The notes: a model not told the origin generated them from the sequence alone. 64,000 bases of DNA from Dryomyza anilis (GCA_951804985.1 OX638130.1:100189700-100253699), one strand, 5' to 3'; counted from the stretch's first letter, positions 11,355-23,050 are shown. Program-made: numbers and translations.

Positions 11355-11600
11355 GGAAAAAAGTAATAAAATTAAATAAAAAAAAGTAATAAATTTAAAT
11401 ACTTTTCGACAGGTTTTTCACCCAAAGTCTTTTGTATTTAAATTAAATACTTTTTATTTAAAATTGATGTAAATACTTTTTATACAAATTTATTATGTAC
11501 GTAATAAAATTTGAAGTAAATACATTTTATTTAAATTTATTACGTATCTAATAAAATTTGAAGTAAATACTTTTTATCATTTTTATTTATTACAAGCTTT
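11355..11600. repeat. AT repeat beginning with a CACTGAGGGAAA terminus
   Basis: TA-CACTGAGGGAAAAAAG at 11351 resembles the CACGGAGGTAAAAAAG terminus of the foldback element at 29741. No matching right end was found nearby. Inside, TTTATTACGTA-like and TAATAAAATTTGAAGTAAATAC segments repeat with a period near 60 bp (11470-11580). Probably a truncated TA-element. Confidence 0.5.
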
Positions 11601-11619
11601 TATTTAACTTCACTTGTTT

Positions 11620-11960
11620 GTACCTTTGTTCGTTTGTTCGTTTGTTCGTTTGTTAGTATGTCGGGCACAAAAATATCAAATTTAACACACTTCCTTATAT
11701 CCGATCGAGTTGAAACTTGAAACACATATAGTATTCTATGTGGCACATATAAAAATAAATTTTACAGTACGAATTTTGGCCGATAGGGGGCGATAAAACT
11801 ATTTTTGGACCGTGTGAGTTCTGTTCTTTAGCTAGAATGTTGAAATTTAGAATATGTATAGTTTTAGACACGAGGAAAAATATGGCAAACTCAGAACTTT
11901 GAATTTTGTCCGCTAGAGGGCGCATTTACTATTAATGCACCCTCTGAAGTGCGTTCTTCA
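11620..11960 (+). mobile_element. Helitron-like 5' sequence fragment with GTTCGTTT microsatellite
   Basis: A (TTCGTTTG)n tract is followed by CCGATCGAGTTGAAACTTGA, the type of sequence found near Helitron 5' ends in insects. GATAGGGGGCG and CTAGAGGGCGC mark two diverged repeats about 140 bp apart. Not coding; the reverse frame at 11695-11925 has no domain. Confidence 0.45.
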
Positions 11961-11975
11961 CCTAGAAAGATGACA

Positions 11976-12320
11976 TCCTATTAATATAATAAATCTGTTT
12001 GTACGTTTGTTTCGCTTCTCCGTCTAAACTGCTGATCCGATTTTCTTGAAATTTTACCACAGATGCGGTATAATCTGGAAGGAATGATAGGCTATATATG
12101 GGCGGGATTGACAAAGAAGCGTGGCACCTCCCATACAACCTAAACTTTCAATATGATATAACTCGGCACTTTCACCAGCCACGAACATAAAACAAAAAAA
12201 CTCAAATACAAAAAAAAAAATGAAAAGCAAAAGCATAAAACAAAAGCAAAAACACGAAAACAAGAGCAATTGACAAAATAAGATAAAGAAAAACAAACTC
12301 ACCACACTAAAACTCCCCAA
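11976..12320 (+). mobile_element. Helitron-like element, 5' part, copy 1
   Basis: Starts TCCTATTAATATAATAAATC directly after an A, as Helitrons do (insertion between A and T). It continues with GTTTGTACGTTTG, an AACTGCTGATCCGATTTTCT segment and TATATATGGGCGGGATT. This arrangement matches insect Helitron 5' ends from general knowledge and aligns with 55260-55480 here. An A-rich CAAAAACAAAAG tract follows, as in the second copy. The 3' end (hairpin plus CTAG) was not found. No Rep/helicase coding sequence, so non-autonomous. Confidence 0.65.
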
Positions 12321-12612
12321 AAAAAATTCACCACACCAAAATTCACCACACTATAACTCACCACACTGAAATTCACTACACTAAAACTCATCACAATAAA
12401 AATCACCACATAAAAATTCACCACACTAAAACTCACCACAATAAAATTCACCACATTAAAACTTACCACACTAAAAACTCACCACACTATAAACTCACCA
12501 CACTAATACTCACCACACTAAAATTCACCACATCAAAACTCAGCACACCAAAATGCACTGCATCTAAATTTACCACACTAAAACTCACCACATTAAAACT
12601 CACCACACTAAA
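12320..12612. repeat. 15 bp minisatellite, CTCACCACACTAAAA
   Basis: About 19 units of a 15 bp repeat with single-base changes (TTCACC for CTCACC, AATAAAA for CTAAAA). It follows the A-rich tract of the Helitron-like element and probably expanded inside it. Confidence 0.9.
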
Positions 12613-12785
12613 ACTTCTACTGGGAAAAACTCTACGGGAATGAATTCTACCGGGAACAATTATACCGGGATGAATTCTACCGGGAAGAATTCTACGGAAA
12701 TGCGTTATGTGGAGAAGAATTTTACGGCGAAGATTTCTACGGCTAAATATTCTACTGGGAAGAATTATACGGGGATGGGCAGTCT
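12613..12785 (+). repeat. 15 bp minisatellite, TTCTACCGGGAAGAA
   Basis: Eleven or so units of a second 15 bp repeat, joined to the previous array without a gap. Because 15 is a multiple of three, one forward frame reads as a pentapeptide repeat of the Phe-Tyr-Arg-Glu-Glu type, with one TAA stop near 12745. There is no start, partner exon or domain, so it is called a repeat and not a gene. Confidence 0.8.
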
Positions 12786-12849
12786 GAGAATGAATTGTCT
12801 TTAAGAAAAGTTGTTTTGGCGGAGAATTATTATTTGGTTACTACATTTA

Positions 12850-13045
12850 TAAAACGATAGAGGGTGCTAAGATCAAAATTTTATATCTCGATAACCACTT
12901 AACTGATCTTGACAATGCTTGGTACAGGAAATCCTTGGGGACATTTTCAAAGACTAGAAAGTAATTCTAAATTCCATCGACAGAGGGTGTTAAGGGCAAA
13001 AATTATAACTTGGTAACCGCTGAACCGATCTATGCAAAATAATAA
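12850..13045. repeat. Diverged tandem dimer of an AGAGGGTG repeat
   Basis: CGATAGAGGGTGCTAAG at about 12855 and CGACAGAGGGTGTTAAG at about 12980 start two related blocks about 127 bp apart. Both lead to a CTGAACCGATCT-like segment. The same theme occurs at 11780-11930, so this is probably the 3' side of the same Helitron-like complex. Confidence 0.55.
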
Positions 13046-13078
13046 CTCTAATGACCATATAATGACTAAAAAAGGAAA

Positions 13079-14272
13079 AATAAAAAACTAATAAAAAAAA
13101 ACTTTTAAAAAAACAAGCTTTTAAAAAAATCTGTACTAAAAAATTAAAAATAAATTTACTAAAAATATAAAATATATTTATAGTAGGTAGGTATGTATAT
13201 TTATAATGAATACATATTAATATATGAAATAAATTAAATTCAATCTTATTCAATTTATATTACTAAGATATACGTTTATAAGCAATAAATTTTAAAATTT
13301 ACTAAGAGGTTTGCAAATACAAAAATAAAAGCGTGCGGCGAAAATATTAAAAACTACGAGCATATTACATTCGTAATTATGTAGCCTAAATATGAATTTG
13401 TATTTGATACAGGAATACAATTATAATCATATTTATATATATATATCTTATACATCACAAACCTACAACTCCTTATACATTAAATCTCGCAACCGCTCAG
13501 CACACTATAACCCTTCACAGTGTAAGGCAAGATTGTATAGGAGATATCACGTCTCTTTGTCCAGTCACACCCAGATTATACATGGCGAAAATAATGTAAA
13601 ATATGAGCTTTTACTTCAATTTTTAAAACTATGTACTACTTTTATAAGTCGAGAGTTGTATCATTTTAAAGCGTTTGCTTATTTGACAGGTGTAACACAC
13701 CTCGATGAAATTACGACCCTATATAACGTTAATATACATCATTTAGCCAAATTCCATGACTTAAGTTAAGTACATAAATAAATATTTCTAATTAAAAGTT
13801 CATTTTTGCCAGATTATCCTGAGTTAAAAACATAACATATGCCAAAAAAATATCATTGGACTTCCGATACCAGCATTGCCTACAAAACCCATAGATACTT
13901 CCATACAGATCTACCCCTACTCGAAAATTATATTGAAAACTATTGAAAAGTTAAATTGAATTGCAAAGTTTATTAGTGCTAGAGTTGGACTGTAATATTC
14001 AATAATTTCGCCACACGCTTTTATTTTTGTATTTGCAAACCTCTTAGTAAATTTTAAAATTTATTGCTTATAAACGTATATCTTAGTAATATAAATTGAA
14101 TAAGATTGAATTTAATTTATTTCATATATTAATATGTATTCATTATAAATACATACCTACCTACTATAAATATATTTTATATTTTTAGTAAATTTATTTT
14201 TAATTTTTTAGTACAGATTTTTTTAAAAGCTTGTTTTTTTTAAAGTTTTTTTTTATTAGTTTTTTTTATTAT
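13079..14272. mobile_element. Element or duplication with about 270 bp inverted repeats
   Basis: 13079-13349 is repeated in reverse complement at 14001-14272 with very few differences (for example a 2 bp indel in the GTAGGTAGGTATGTAT region, and CGTGCGGCG against CGTGTGGCG). The 650 bp spacer is more complex sequence with a 125-codon forward frame (13392-13769) that I cannot assign to a family. Long, nearly identical arms suggest a young foldback-type element or an inverted duplication maintained by gene conversion. No clear target duplication seen. Confidence 0.8.
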
Positions 14273-14334
14273 TTGAATTTAATCACAACATCATAAATAT
14301 GTAAATGGGTATTTTAAAAACTATTTATTTCATA

Positions 14335-14720
14335 TGAAGAAGTATAATAAAAGTATTACAAAAGTATTATAAAAGTATTATAAAAGTATTATAAAAGTAT
14401 TATTAAAGTATTATATAAGTATTATTAAAGTATTATAAAAATATTATAAAAGCTTTATAAAAGTATTTTAAAAGTATTATAAAATAATACTTATAAAAGT
14501 ATTTTAAAAGTATTATAAAAGTATTATAAAGGTATTGTAAAAGTATTACATAAGTAATATAAAAGTATTATAAAAGTATTACAAAATTATTATAAAAGTA
14601 TTATAAAAGTATGGTAAAAATATGTTAAAGTAGTATACGAATATTTTGTTAAAGTATATTGTAAAAGTATTGTAAAATTATTAAATAAGTATTTAAAAAT
14701 TATTCTAAAAGTATTGTAAT
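14335..14720. repeat. 11 bp minisatellite, AAAGTATTATA
   Basis: About 30 units of AAAAGTATTAT with variation in the last bases, decaying after 14600. Scattered similar words continue to about 14880. Confidence 0.9.
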
Positions 14721-15857
14721 AGAATATTTCGAGTATTTCCCATTAGTCATGCAAAAGAATCAAAAAAAGACTTTTTAATGTTTAATTAAAGTTTTATTCA
14801 AATATTTGTAATATTGTAAAAGTAACGGATAGTATTATAGCAAAAATATTATAAAAAATACTTTTAGCATTGACAGCTCTACATATATACAAATGGCTTG
14901 TTAAAAGCAACAAATTTTTTATGAGATATATAAATTAGTTATTTTTTTTTTAGAAATTTGGAATTGAAAAAATAATATTAATACAATATAATTTGTTTTT
15001 AATATACTGCTAGTAATTATTACGAGAATGAAAGCTATTTATCAATATAAATAAATAATAAAAATATAAAAATATAATCACAAAAAAAAACTAAATAAAT
15101 ATTCATGCAAAAGATAAGATTGATTTTCCCATTAAAATCTTATGATACAGCAGACATATTCGCAGAATTCATTTAATAAACGGTTGTCTAGATGACTGAC
15201 TAACCAACTGACAAAAGACTGAGTAACCAACTTATATACTGTCTTTCGGTGCACTGTTATATTACACCGTCCGGCAAAATTGTTGTTTTAATTGTTTTAA
15301 TTTCCTAAAAAAATAAATTATTCGCGTCTCACATACTATTTGCATTTTAAGATTGTAAAATATTATAAATTTATGAAAATTCTTATAAAATAAGAACAAA
15401 AAACATTATACAATTTCACAGCTATAACGATTTTTATGTTGCGACATACATGTTTTTTCTCATACATTTCACAATTATGATATTTTTTTCATATTATAAA
15501 TGTTTTTTTTTCAAATTTTCAAAATATTTTTTTCCTAAAAATGTTGAAATTTTAAAATCTTTAGAACGCCGAAACAATATTTTGGCCAAAAATATGTCGA
15601 AAAAAATATTTAATCATTCAAGCACACAAGCATTCCATATTCGTACCAGACCCATTTTTATACCCAACACTAAAGGTGGTACACCTTCCCATTTGTACAT
15701 ACAAATAAAAGAAAATTCTTTAGCGATTGCCAGTTTGCTGTTATTTTCAGATTTCGTAAACCCTGGATACCTCTCGATTACTTTAAAAAGTAACACCACA
15801 CATTATCACATTGTGTACGATATTGATATTCGGCCTAGACTGACTATAACATCACGC
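14720..15857. other. AT-rich DNA without recognised feature
   Basis: A forward frame of 185 codons (15450-16007) runs from here into the minisatellite. It has no signal, domain or codon pattern that I recognise and its last third is repeat-derived, so it is not called a gene. A short GC-moderate patch lies at 15640-15850. Confidence 0.45.
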
Positions 15858-16095
15858 TCACCGATTTGGAGGTTGTCACAACCTATTGATAACCGATTTG
15901 GAGGTTGCCACAACCACATGTTCACCGATTTAGAGGATTCAGAACATCATGAGATCACCAATTTGGAGGTTGCCACAAACTCATGTTCACCAATTCAGAA
16001 GATGTAACAACCTCATGATCACCAATTCAGAGGTTATGACCTCATGCTCATCGGCTTGGAGGTTGTCACAAAAATTAAGAGGTTGTTGCAACTAT
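15858..16095. repeat. About 32 bp minisatellite with internal inverted symmetry
   Basis: Seven diverged units start near 15863, 15895, 15927, 15960, 15991, 16023 and 16052, each with GATTTGGAGGTTG or CAATTCAGAGGTT followed by CACAACCTCATG. Within a unit GAGGTTG and CAACCTC are complementary, so single strands could form successive small hairpins. Confidence 0.8.
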
Positions 16096-16329
16096 TTTAT
16101 CAGTTGTTGCCGCAACCGAATTATACGATAGAGCAATTTAGTTGGTTACCGCAACAAATCAGTTATTTGTGTGTATAAGTTGTTCTTATTAATAATTTTT
16201 TGTTATATTTAAAAATACAAAAAAATAATTTATCGAGAAAATCCTGAACACACGGGTATTTTATTGTTGGATGTACTTGTAGTATATATGGAATTCTTCA
16301 TTGTTGAACAGTGCTAGCTGTGTGGTTAG

Positions 16330-17020
16330 TTAAGAGCAACTTTATTTCTTAATTAACATTATAAACAACAAGTGGCAACACTTTCAACTATGAGTCAAAT
16401 TAGCCAAAGACAACAACTGAGTTTCAATCAAATTAATGCAATTATATCAGTCAAAATATATGTCTGTCTGTGCGTCTGTTATTTCAGTTGTGACTACGCC
16501 AAGCAGTCTGAAAACGTCATGCGTTACTCGACTCATTTATTTGAATCGACAACTTGAGCAAATATTAATTATTGACACCGTTCAATTGCTTTTCAAACAG
16601 GATTTGATTTCAATTCAATTCAATTTCATTTTCAATCGATTAACAGACGGCGCGGTACAACAACAACTAAAACAACAACTCTAGAACAATTTTCAAGTAT
16701 TTCAAGTGTGCGTCAGCACTATGGGTTCCATGAAGTTTTGGGTTACATTTCAATAGTTTTTTTTTTGTTGTTTTTCTTGATCGTTCTTCCATAAGTAGTA
16801 CCCGTCAAAGTAGAAACAGTTGTAGTTGTTGTTGTTGTTATAGTGCCTATTGTTGCTGTTGCTTCTATAGTTTGTAGGGCCCTCAATAAAAAGCTGACCT
16901 TGAAAATAGAAACGGTTGCTGTGTGTAATTTCTAAAATGTGGCTGCAATAAAATTTTGTGTAAATAACTTCAAATAACTGTTGAACAAAATACAAAACAG
17001 CAAAAAAAAATAAAAATAAA
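16330..17020. other. GC-moderate unique island, candidate regulatory DNA
   Basis: Contains AP-1-like words (TGAGTCA at about 16391), a TCAATTCAATTCAATTTC run, CAACAACAACT runs (16660-16680) and GTTGTTGTTGTT (16825-16845). Short overlapping frames on both strands lack domains. The composition matches the other fly-type islands of this window. Confidence 0.3.
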
Positions 17021-17499
17021 TGACTAATTAGCGCAAAAAGCAGATTTTTAACAACTGCTTGTTTTTAGTTTTTTTTTTTCGATTCTGTTCTTTCGTGTTT
17101 CATTTGTTAAATGTCGAAAAAAACAATACAAATAATAATAATAATGGAAAAAAAAAATCAATTTAGTATTATTTATTTATTTACAGCTGTTTTTATTTAT
17201 CGCTCTATTAAGTTTTGTGTTGTTTCGTAAATTATTAACAAATATTTTTGTGAAAAATTCCAAATGTGTATTTTTACTGCTTGTCGGGTGAATTGACGGC
17301 TATATTAGAATTGCATTTAATTTTTTTTTCATAGCTAACTTTGGTCAAAATTAAAAAAGAGATATTAGAGCTCTAAAGTGGCTTTAATAAGGTTTTATAT
17401 AATTTTTAGTTTCAATTTATTGTTTTAATTTATGAATTATTTAAAACATAAATGATTCTACTAAAACTTAAAAAATCAGCTATAAAAGAAAATAAAAAC
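17021..17499. other. AT-rich DNA leading into the satellite
   Basis: No gene. Words related to the satellite (TCTAAAGTGGCTTTAATAAGG at 17370) appear toward the end, marking decayed outer units. Confidence 0.5.
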
Positions 17500-19270
17500 C
17501 TTAATGGGGTTCTACAGGGGTTTTAGTAGTTCTAAGTAATTTTTAGTCTGAGCAATATGTAATTTAAATTATTTAAAGCGTAGAATGTGATTCTATTAAA
17601 ACTTGAGAAATCAGCTATAAAAAACAAAACCTTAATGAGTTCTAAACAAATCACAAATCAGCTAAACCAAAAAAAAAAAAAAACCTCTATGGGTTCTAAA
17701 GGGGTTTTAGTAGGGTTCTAAGTAATTTTTAGTTTGAAAAAAAATTAATTTAAATATTGTTTAAATCATAGAATGAGATTCTAATAAAATTTGACAAATC
17801 ACCTATACAAAATAAAAGACAAAACATTAATAAGAGTTCTAAAGGGGCTTTAGTAGGGTTTCAAGTAATTTTTAGTCTGAAGAAATCGCAATTTAAGTCT
17901 TATTTAAAGCGATCAATGCTTTACAAAAAAAACAAAACCTTAATGCGGTTCTAAAGGGGTTTTAGTGTGGTTTTAAAGGGGTTTTAGTAGAGTTCTAAGT
18001 AATTTTTAGTCTGAGCAAAATGCAATTTAAATATTATTTAAAGCGTAGAATGTGATTCTATTAAAACTTGACAAATCACCTATACAAAATAAAAGATAAC
18101 ACATTAATAGAGTTCTAAAGGGGCTTTAGTAGGGTTCCAAGAAATTTTTAGTCTGAACAAATCGCAATTTAAGTCTTATTTAAAGCGATCAATACTATAC
18201 AAAAAAAACAAAACCTTAATGCGGTTCTAAAGGGGTTTTAGTGTGGTTTTAAAGGGGTTTTAGTAGAGTTCTAAGTAATTTTTAGTCTGAGCAAAATGCA
18301 ATTTAAATATTATTTAAAGCGTAGAATGTGATTCTATTAAAACTTGAGAAATCAGCTATAAAAAACAAAACCTTAATGAGTTCTAAACAAATCACAAATC
18401 AGCTAAACAAAAAAATAAAACCTTAATGGGTTCTAAAGGAATTTTAGTAAGGTTCTAAGTAATTTTTAGTTTGAGAAAAATGTAATTTAAATATTATTTA
18501 AAGCATAGAATGAGATTGTAATAAAACTTGACAAATCACCTATACAAAATAAAAGATAACACATTAATAGAGTTCTAAAGGGGCTTTAGTAGGATTCCAA
18601 GTAATTTTTATTCTGAACAAATCGCAATTTAAGTCTTATTTAAAGCGATCAATGCTATACAAAAAAAACAAAACCTTAATGCGGTTCTAAAGGGGTTTTA
18701 GTACGGGTTTAAAGGGGTTTTAGTAGAGTTCTAAGTAATTTTTAGTCTAAACAAAATGCAATTTAAATATTATTTAAAGCGTAGAATGTGATTCTATTAA
18801 AACTTGACAAATCAGTTATAAAAAACAAAACCTTAATGAGTTCTAAACAAATCACAAATCAGCTAAACAAAAAATAAAACCTTAATGGGTTCTAAAAGGG
18901 TTTTAGTAGGGTTCTAAGTAATTTTTAGTTTGAGAAAAATTTAATTTATATATTATTTAAAGCATAGAATGAGATTCTAATAAAATTTTACAAATCACCT
19001 ATACAAAATAAAAGACAAAACATTAAAAGAGTTCTAAAGGGGCTTTAGTAGGGTTTCAAGTAATTTTTAGTCTGAACAAATCCCAATTTAAGTCTTATTT
19101 AAAGCAGTGAATGATATACAAAAAAAAACACAACTTTAATGCGGTTCTAAAGGGGTTTTAGTAGGGTTTTGAAGGGGTTTTAGAAGAGTTCTAGGTAATG
19201 TTTTAGTCTCAGCAAAATGCAATTAAGACTTATTTAAAGCGTAGAATGTGATTCTATTAAAACTTTAAAG
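17500..19270 (+). repeat. Satellite with A-B-C higher-order structure
   Basis: Monomers share CTAAAGGGG-TTTAGTAGGGTTCTAAG followed by TAATTTTTAGTCTGA. CTAAAGG-type starts lie near 17507, 17696, 17839, 17953, 18117, 18227, 18433, 18576, 18687, 18892, 19035 and 19147. The gaps fall into three classes of about 143 (A), 111 (B) and 205 (C) bp. The order A-B-C recurs with a period near 459 bp (18433 to 18892). The 164 bp monomer at 17953 begins like C and ends like A, a recombinant. Non-coding. Confidence 0.9.
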
Positions 19271-19289
19271 ATTTGCTATACAACAACAA

Positions 19290-20400
19290 AAAATTTAAAC
19301 TTCAGCATGACAAACTGACGTCAAACATTTTATGCGTAAACCACAAATAACTCAAAACAATGAATATAAATGACGAAAACTAGAATGAATCAGTAGTACG
19401 ACCTCAATTAAACTTTAGAGCTATTGATTCGCAATGCAAACCACAAATATTACAGTTAAAAAAAATCTCTAATCTACAAAAATTTAACACGAACCACTTG
19501 ACATGCGGCTCTCGATAATAAATATATATTTTTTTCTTCTCCGACACACAGTATATTTGAATAAGTTTCCGAGACAGACTACAACAGACAGATATGAGAC
19601 ATGAGTCGTGCTGACAGAAAGACTAATAGACTGGCAGATAGATGGACGGACAGACAGACAACAACTATAAAACATGAGGCCAATACAAATATGAGAAAAA
19701 GACTAGCAATTATTTAATTTAAAAATTATCGCAAAATCTAAAATTTTTGTTTTCGCAAATAATAAAATTTTTAACGCAACACCTTTTTATAATTAATTAT
19801 TGCCAATTTTTTATGCTTTCTTTGATGTTTTTTGTTTTTACATTTTCTGTCAGTTTTATTGTCTGTTCTTTTTTATGTGGTTGGGCTTTAAAATTAAAGT
19901 CTTAATATGTTTTTAATTAACATTAATGATTGTAAACATAAATATGTTCGTTGCAATTGTTATTTTTTTTTTGCTTTTTTCGAAACGTGTTGCTGGTCTG
20001 GTGACCCTAAGGCCCGCCTGTGTGGCCAGACTTTAATTTGTTCAGTTGAGGGTGTCACATTTAATAGAGGCGTCAGTTTGTGCCACAAACTGTTGCAAAA
20101 ATTGTCACATTTTTGTTGTATGTTTTTTTAAATTGAAAAAAAAAAAATAAAATAAAATTTAAATAAATTACAGAAATTAATTTTCATGTGCAGCAGCACT
20201 TGAGATTCTTATTTGGCGTCGAGAAAGTCGTAAAATAAACTTGACTTCTCGCACATTTTTGCAGTTAAATTAATTGACATCAATTATGATTTTTATTTCT
20301 TTTATTTAGTTTTTATGGTTGGGGGACAACATTTGGTTTAAAATAATGATGATACTTATTACTATTTTTTAGAAACTATTTAATTTTTACTTTAAGTATT
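19290..20400. other. AT-rich DNA with a GACA-type microsatellite
   Basis: A (GACAGA)-like microsatellite lies at 19560-19665. A GC-moderate patch is at 19985-20110. Small frames on both strands (19484-19675 reverse, 19907-20131 forward) are microsatellite- or composition-derived. No gene. Confidence 0.45.
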
Positions 20401-20600
20401 TAGCGTCAGTAGCTCAGTGTTTAGTGCATTGGACATTGGAAAGGTCCCATGTTCAAATCTGAGCTGGAACTAACAACATATTTTCATAGAAAACTTTTGT
20501 CTATACTGCGCTACCTCTCGGCAGTCAATGGCAAACCCACGAGAGTAAAACATTGTCTTTGAAAAGCTCTCACATTTAACCAGTCGGCCAAGAATTCTTA
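20401..20600 (+). mobile_element. tRNA-derived SINE, copy 1
   Basis: The head (20402-20475) has an A-box-like TAGCTCAGTGT and a B-box-like GTTCAAATC, the internal RNA polymerase III promoter of a tRNA gene. The body (TTTTCATAGAAAAC, CTACCTCTCGGCAGT, CCACGAGAGTAAAACATTG, GAAAAGCTCTCAC) matches the reverse-strand copy at 27799-28110. The 3' part is mostly missing: after CTCTCAC it jumps to GTCGGCCAAGAATTCT. B-box changes and truncation suggest an inactive copy. Not a functional tRNA. Confidence 0.85.
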
Positions 20601-20639
20601 AAGAATATGGATAGCAAGTTACTGGAACCTGACCGATGG

Positions 20640-20945
20640 AATTTCGTGTTTTATTTATACCCTACACTAAGTGTGAAAGAGTATATTCAGTTTGGTAATT
20701 CGTTTGTAGTTCCCACAAAGAAGTGTGTCAGGTTTAAGACGGATCCGTCGATATCCGTTTGTCTGTTGAAATCACGTTTACATCAAAACTAGAAGCGGTA
20801 GGTCAATGAAACTAAAAAGTTACATCACTTATACAACTACGCTGTCTGGTATTGAATATTGGCATGATGATGACCATAGACCCCCGACCACTAATGTTCT
20901 AATATCTCATATAACATTAACCTCTATGGTTGAATTTTACTTCAT
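20640..20945 (-). mobile_element. DINE-1/mini-me-like element, degraded copy
   Basis: Read in reverse, it contains AGTGGTCGG, a GATTTCAACAGACA segment and the end CCAAACTGAATATACTCTTT then TTAGTGTAGGGTATAAAT. These are in the same order as the fuller copy at 34095-34772, with much of the interior, including the long GACA run, reduced. The forward frame 20607-20792 crosses it and is not a gene. Confidence 0.7.
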
Positions 20946-20989
20946 CACGACCAAAATAAAAATTTTGTGTTAAAAAAAATAAATAGATT

Positions 20990-21300
20990 TGATAAACGGA
21001 TTGATCATATATATATACCAACATTGCTTTTGAAAAAATCCCCAAAATTGGTCAATAGTTATTAGTTTAATAGGTATTTTACGCGCTTTTTACCCGCTAT
21101 TTAGAATAAATAAAATATAGTACTGTTGTAAAATAGTTTTCCGAAAAACTTTAAACGAAATTTTTCTTGTAATTGTCATGAATAATTTTAATATACTAAC
21201 TTATGCTAATAAACATATACGTTTTTAAGATATTCCAATCTGAACTTTTTTTAGCATTTATGATGTCATGATACACAAGAAATGAAATGTTGAATTGTTT
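20990..21300. other. AT-rich DNA with weak relics of two repeat families
   Basis: AAATTGGTCAATAG at about 21045 resembles the interior of the MITE at 6661. CTTTAAACGAAATTTTTCTT with TTTTTAAGATATTCCAATCT at 21150-21240 resembles the TTACGTAATAG family. Both are weak matches. Confidence 0.35.
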
Positions 21301-21369
21301 AACAGAGATAAAGAATTCATTATTATTTATTGAAATTCTATAAACTACCCACAATTATTAAAATTAATT

Positions 21370-22035
21370 TAAATTCAAAATTTATTCATAGTATTTATGA
21401 ATTATTCATAGTATTTTTGAATTATACATAGTATATATGAATTATTTATAGAATTTATAAATGATTTATAGTACTTATGAATTATTCATAGTATTTATGA
21501 ACTATTCATAGATTTTATGAATTATTCATAGCATTTATGAATTACTCATAGTATTTATATTTATTAAATCTTCATAATATTTATAAATTATATAAAGTAT
21601 TTATGAATTATTCATTGTATTTATGAATTATTCATAGTATTTATGAATTATTCATAGTATTTATGAATTATTCATAGTATTTATGAATTATTCATAGTAT
21701 TTATATTTATTAAATCTTCATAGTATTTATGAATTATTCATAGTATTTATGAATTATTCATAGTATTTATAAATTATTCATAGTATTTATGAATTATTCA
21801 TGGTATTTATAAATTATTCATAGTATTTATGAATTATTCATAGTATTTATGAATTATTCATAGTATTTATGAATTATTCATAGTATTTATGAATTATTCA
21901 TAGTATTTATGAATTATTCATAGTATTTATAAATTATTCATAGTATTTATGAATTATTCATAGTATTTATAAATTATTCATAGTATTTATGAATTATTCA
22001 TATTATTTATGAGTTATTCTTAGTATTTATGAATT
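21370..22035. repeat. 20 bp minisatellite, GAATTATTCATAGTATTTAT
   Basis: About 32 units, very uniform between 21600 and 22000 (common variants AAATTATTC and TCATGG). Two units carry the same insertion-like interruption TTTATTAAATCTTCATA (near 21560 and 21705), showing that blocks of units were copied. The unit resembles the palindromic ATTCATAATATTTATGAA words inside the CACAGAAAA-family element, a possible source. Confidence 0.95.
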
Positions 22036-23050
22036 AATTTCATCAATAATATGAAACTGATAACGAGTTCTTAAAGAATATTTGTATACATATTATGAAC
22101 TTTTTCCTATAAAGCTTTTACATAACAAATTTTTACTGATTAAACGTGAAAGCACATGTTTCGCAATTTGATTTTGTGGGTTTTAATAAACACCGGCCTC
22201 TTCAAATGACCTTTAAACATGTAGGCTCCACATTATGGCACATCAATCTTCACAAGTTGACAAAAAAAAAAGAAAGAAGCCTTATCAATAGCCATGTGTG
22301 GTGGGTTTGTCAGTAGCTAGCCACGGCTAATACAATAAAGCATTTAACTAATTTTAGTAATAACAAACTTCTAATCACTTTCAAACGGATTGATTAAGCA
22401 ATCTTATCTATTTTTGTACTACACATCAAAAGTAATAGAAGTTAAAAGACACGTTTAGTGTTTTTATTTTTTTGCACAAGTGCAAAAGTCAAAAAGTAAT
22501 ATAGAAAACAATAATTTTATTAAAAGCAACAAATAAATCAAATTAAACAATATAAAAAAAACGAAGAAATTGCAAACGAAAAAAAAATACTTTGCATGGC
22601 AAATACGGTATTAGTCACACATAGAGCTACACAATATGCGTTGATTATTGCTGATAAGTTATCAACATCATTAATGGTGTTTGAAGTTTAACAACAAAAG
22701 AAAATATATAGACTGACTTCTGGCTGATAACGTCGTGGGTTCCTGATAAGACATACAATGGCTAACAACAATATATTCTTTATTGAGCAAGTGGATGGAT
22801 CGATCGATCGATCGACCATAGATGGATGGTGCCAAGTGAGGGCAACAGTTTGAAATCGATTGCATGACATGGCATGAAAATGAATGAAAAGTGTAGAAAA
22901 TATAAATAAAAATATACTATATAAACCAACGTCCTTTATAAAAATTTCAATTATTTCAGTGCACAAAGCAATCAATACAACTTTTTTTTTGTATATAACA
23001 CAGTGCGACAAAAATCAACTTTTTTTTCAAAAATAATACAACTTTGAATT
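22036..23050. other. AT-rich DNA with a GATC microsatellite
   Basis: (GATC)n-type tract at about 22795-22818. Overlapping reverse frames (22671-23011) pass through it and lack domains. A GC-moderate unique patch lies at 22180-22330. No gene supported. Confidence 0.45.

Noticed and set aside
15450..16007. 185-codon open frame, the longest in the window
   Set aside because: Starts in AT-rich sequence and ends in a minisatellite. The translation has no recognisable domain, and neither splice nor promoter context is visible.
20402..20475. Possible tRNA gene
   Set aside because: A- and B-box words are present, but the cloverleaf is degraded and the sequence continues into a SINE body shared with two other copies.
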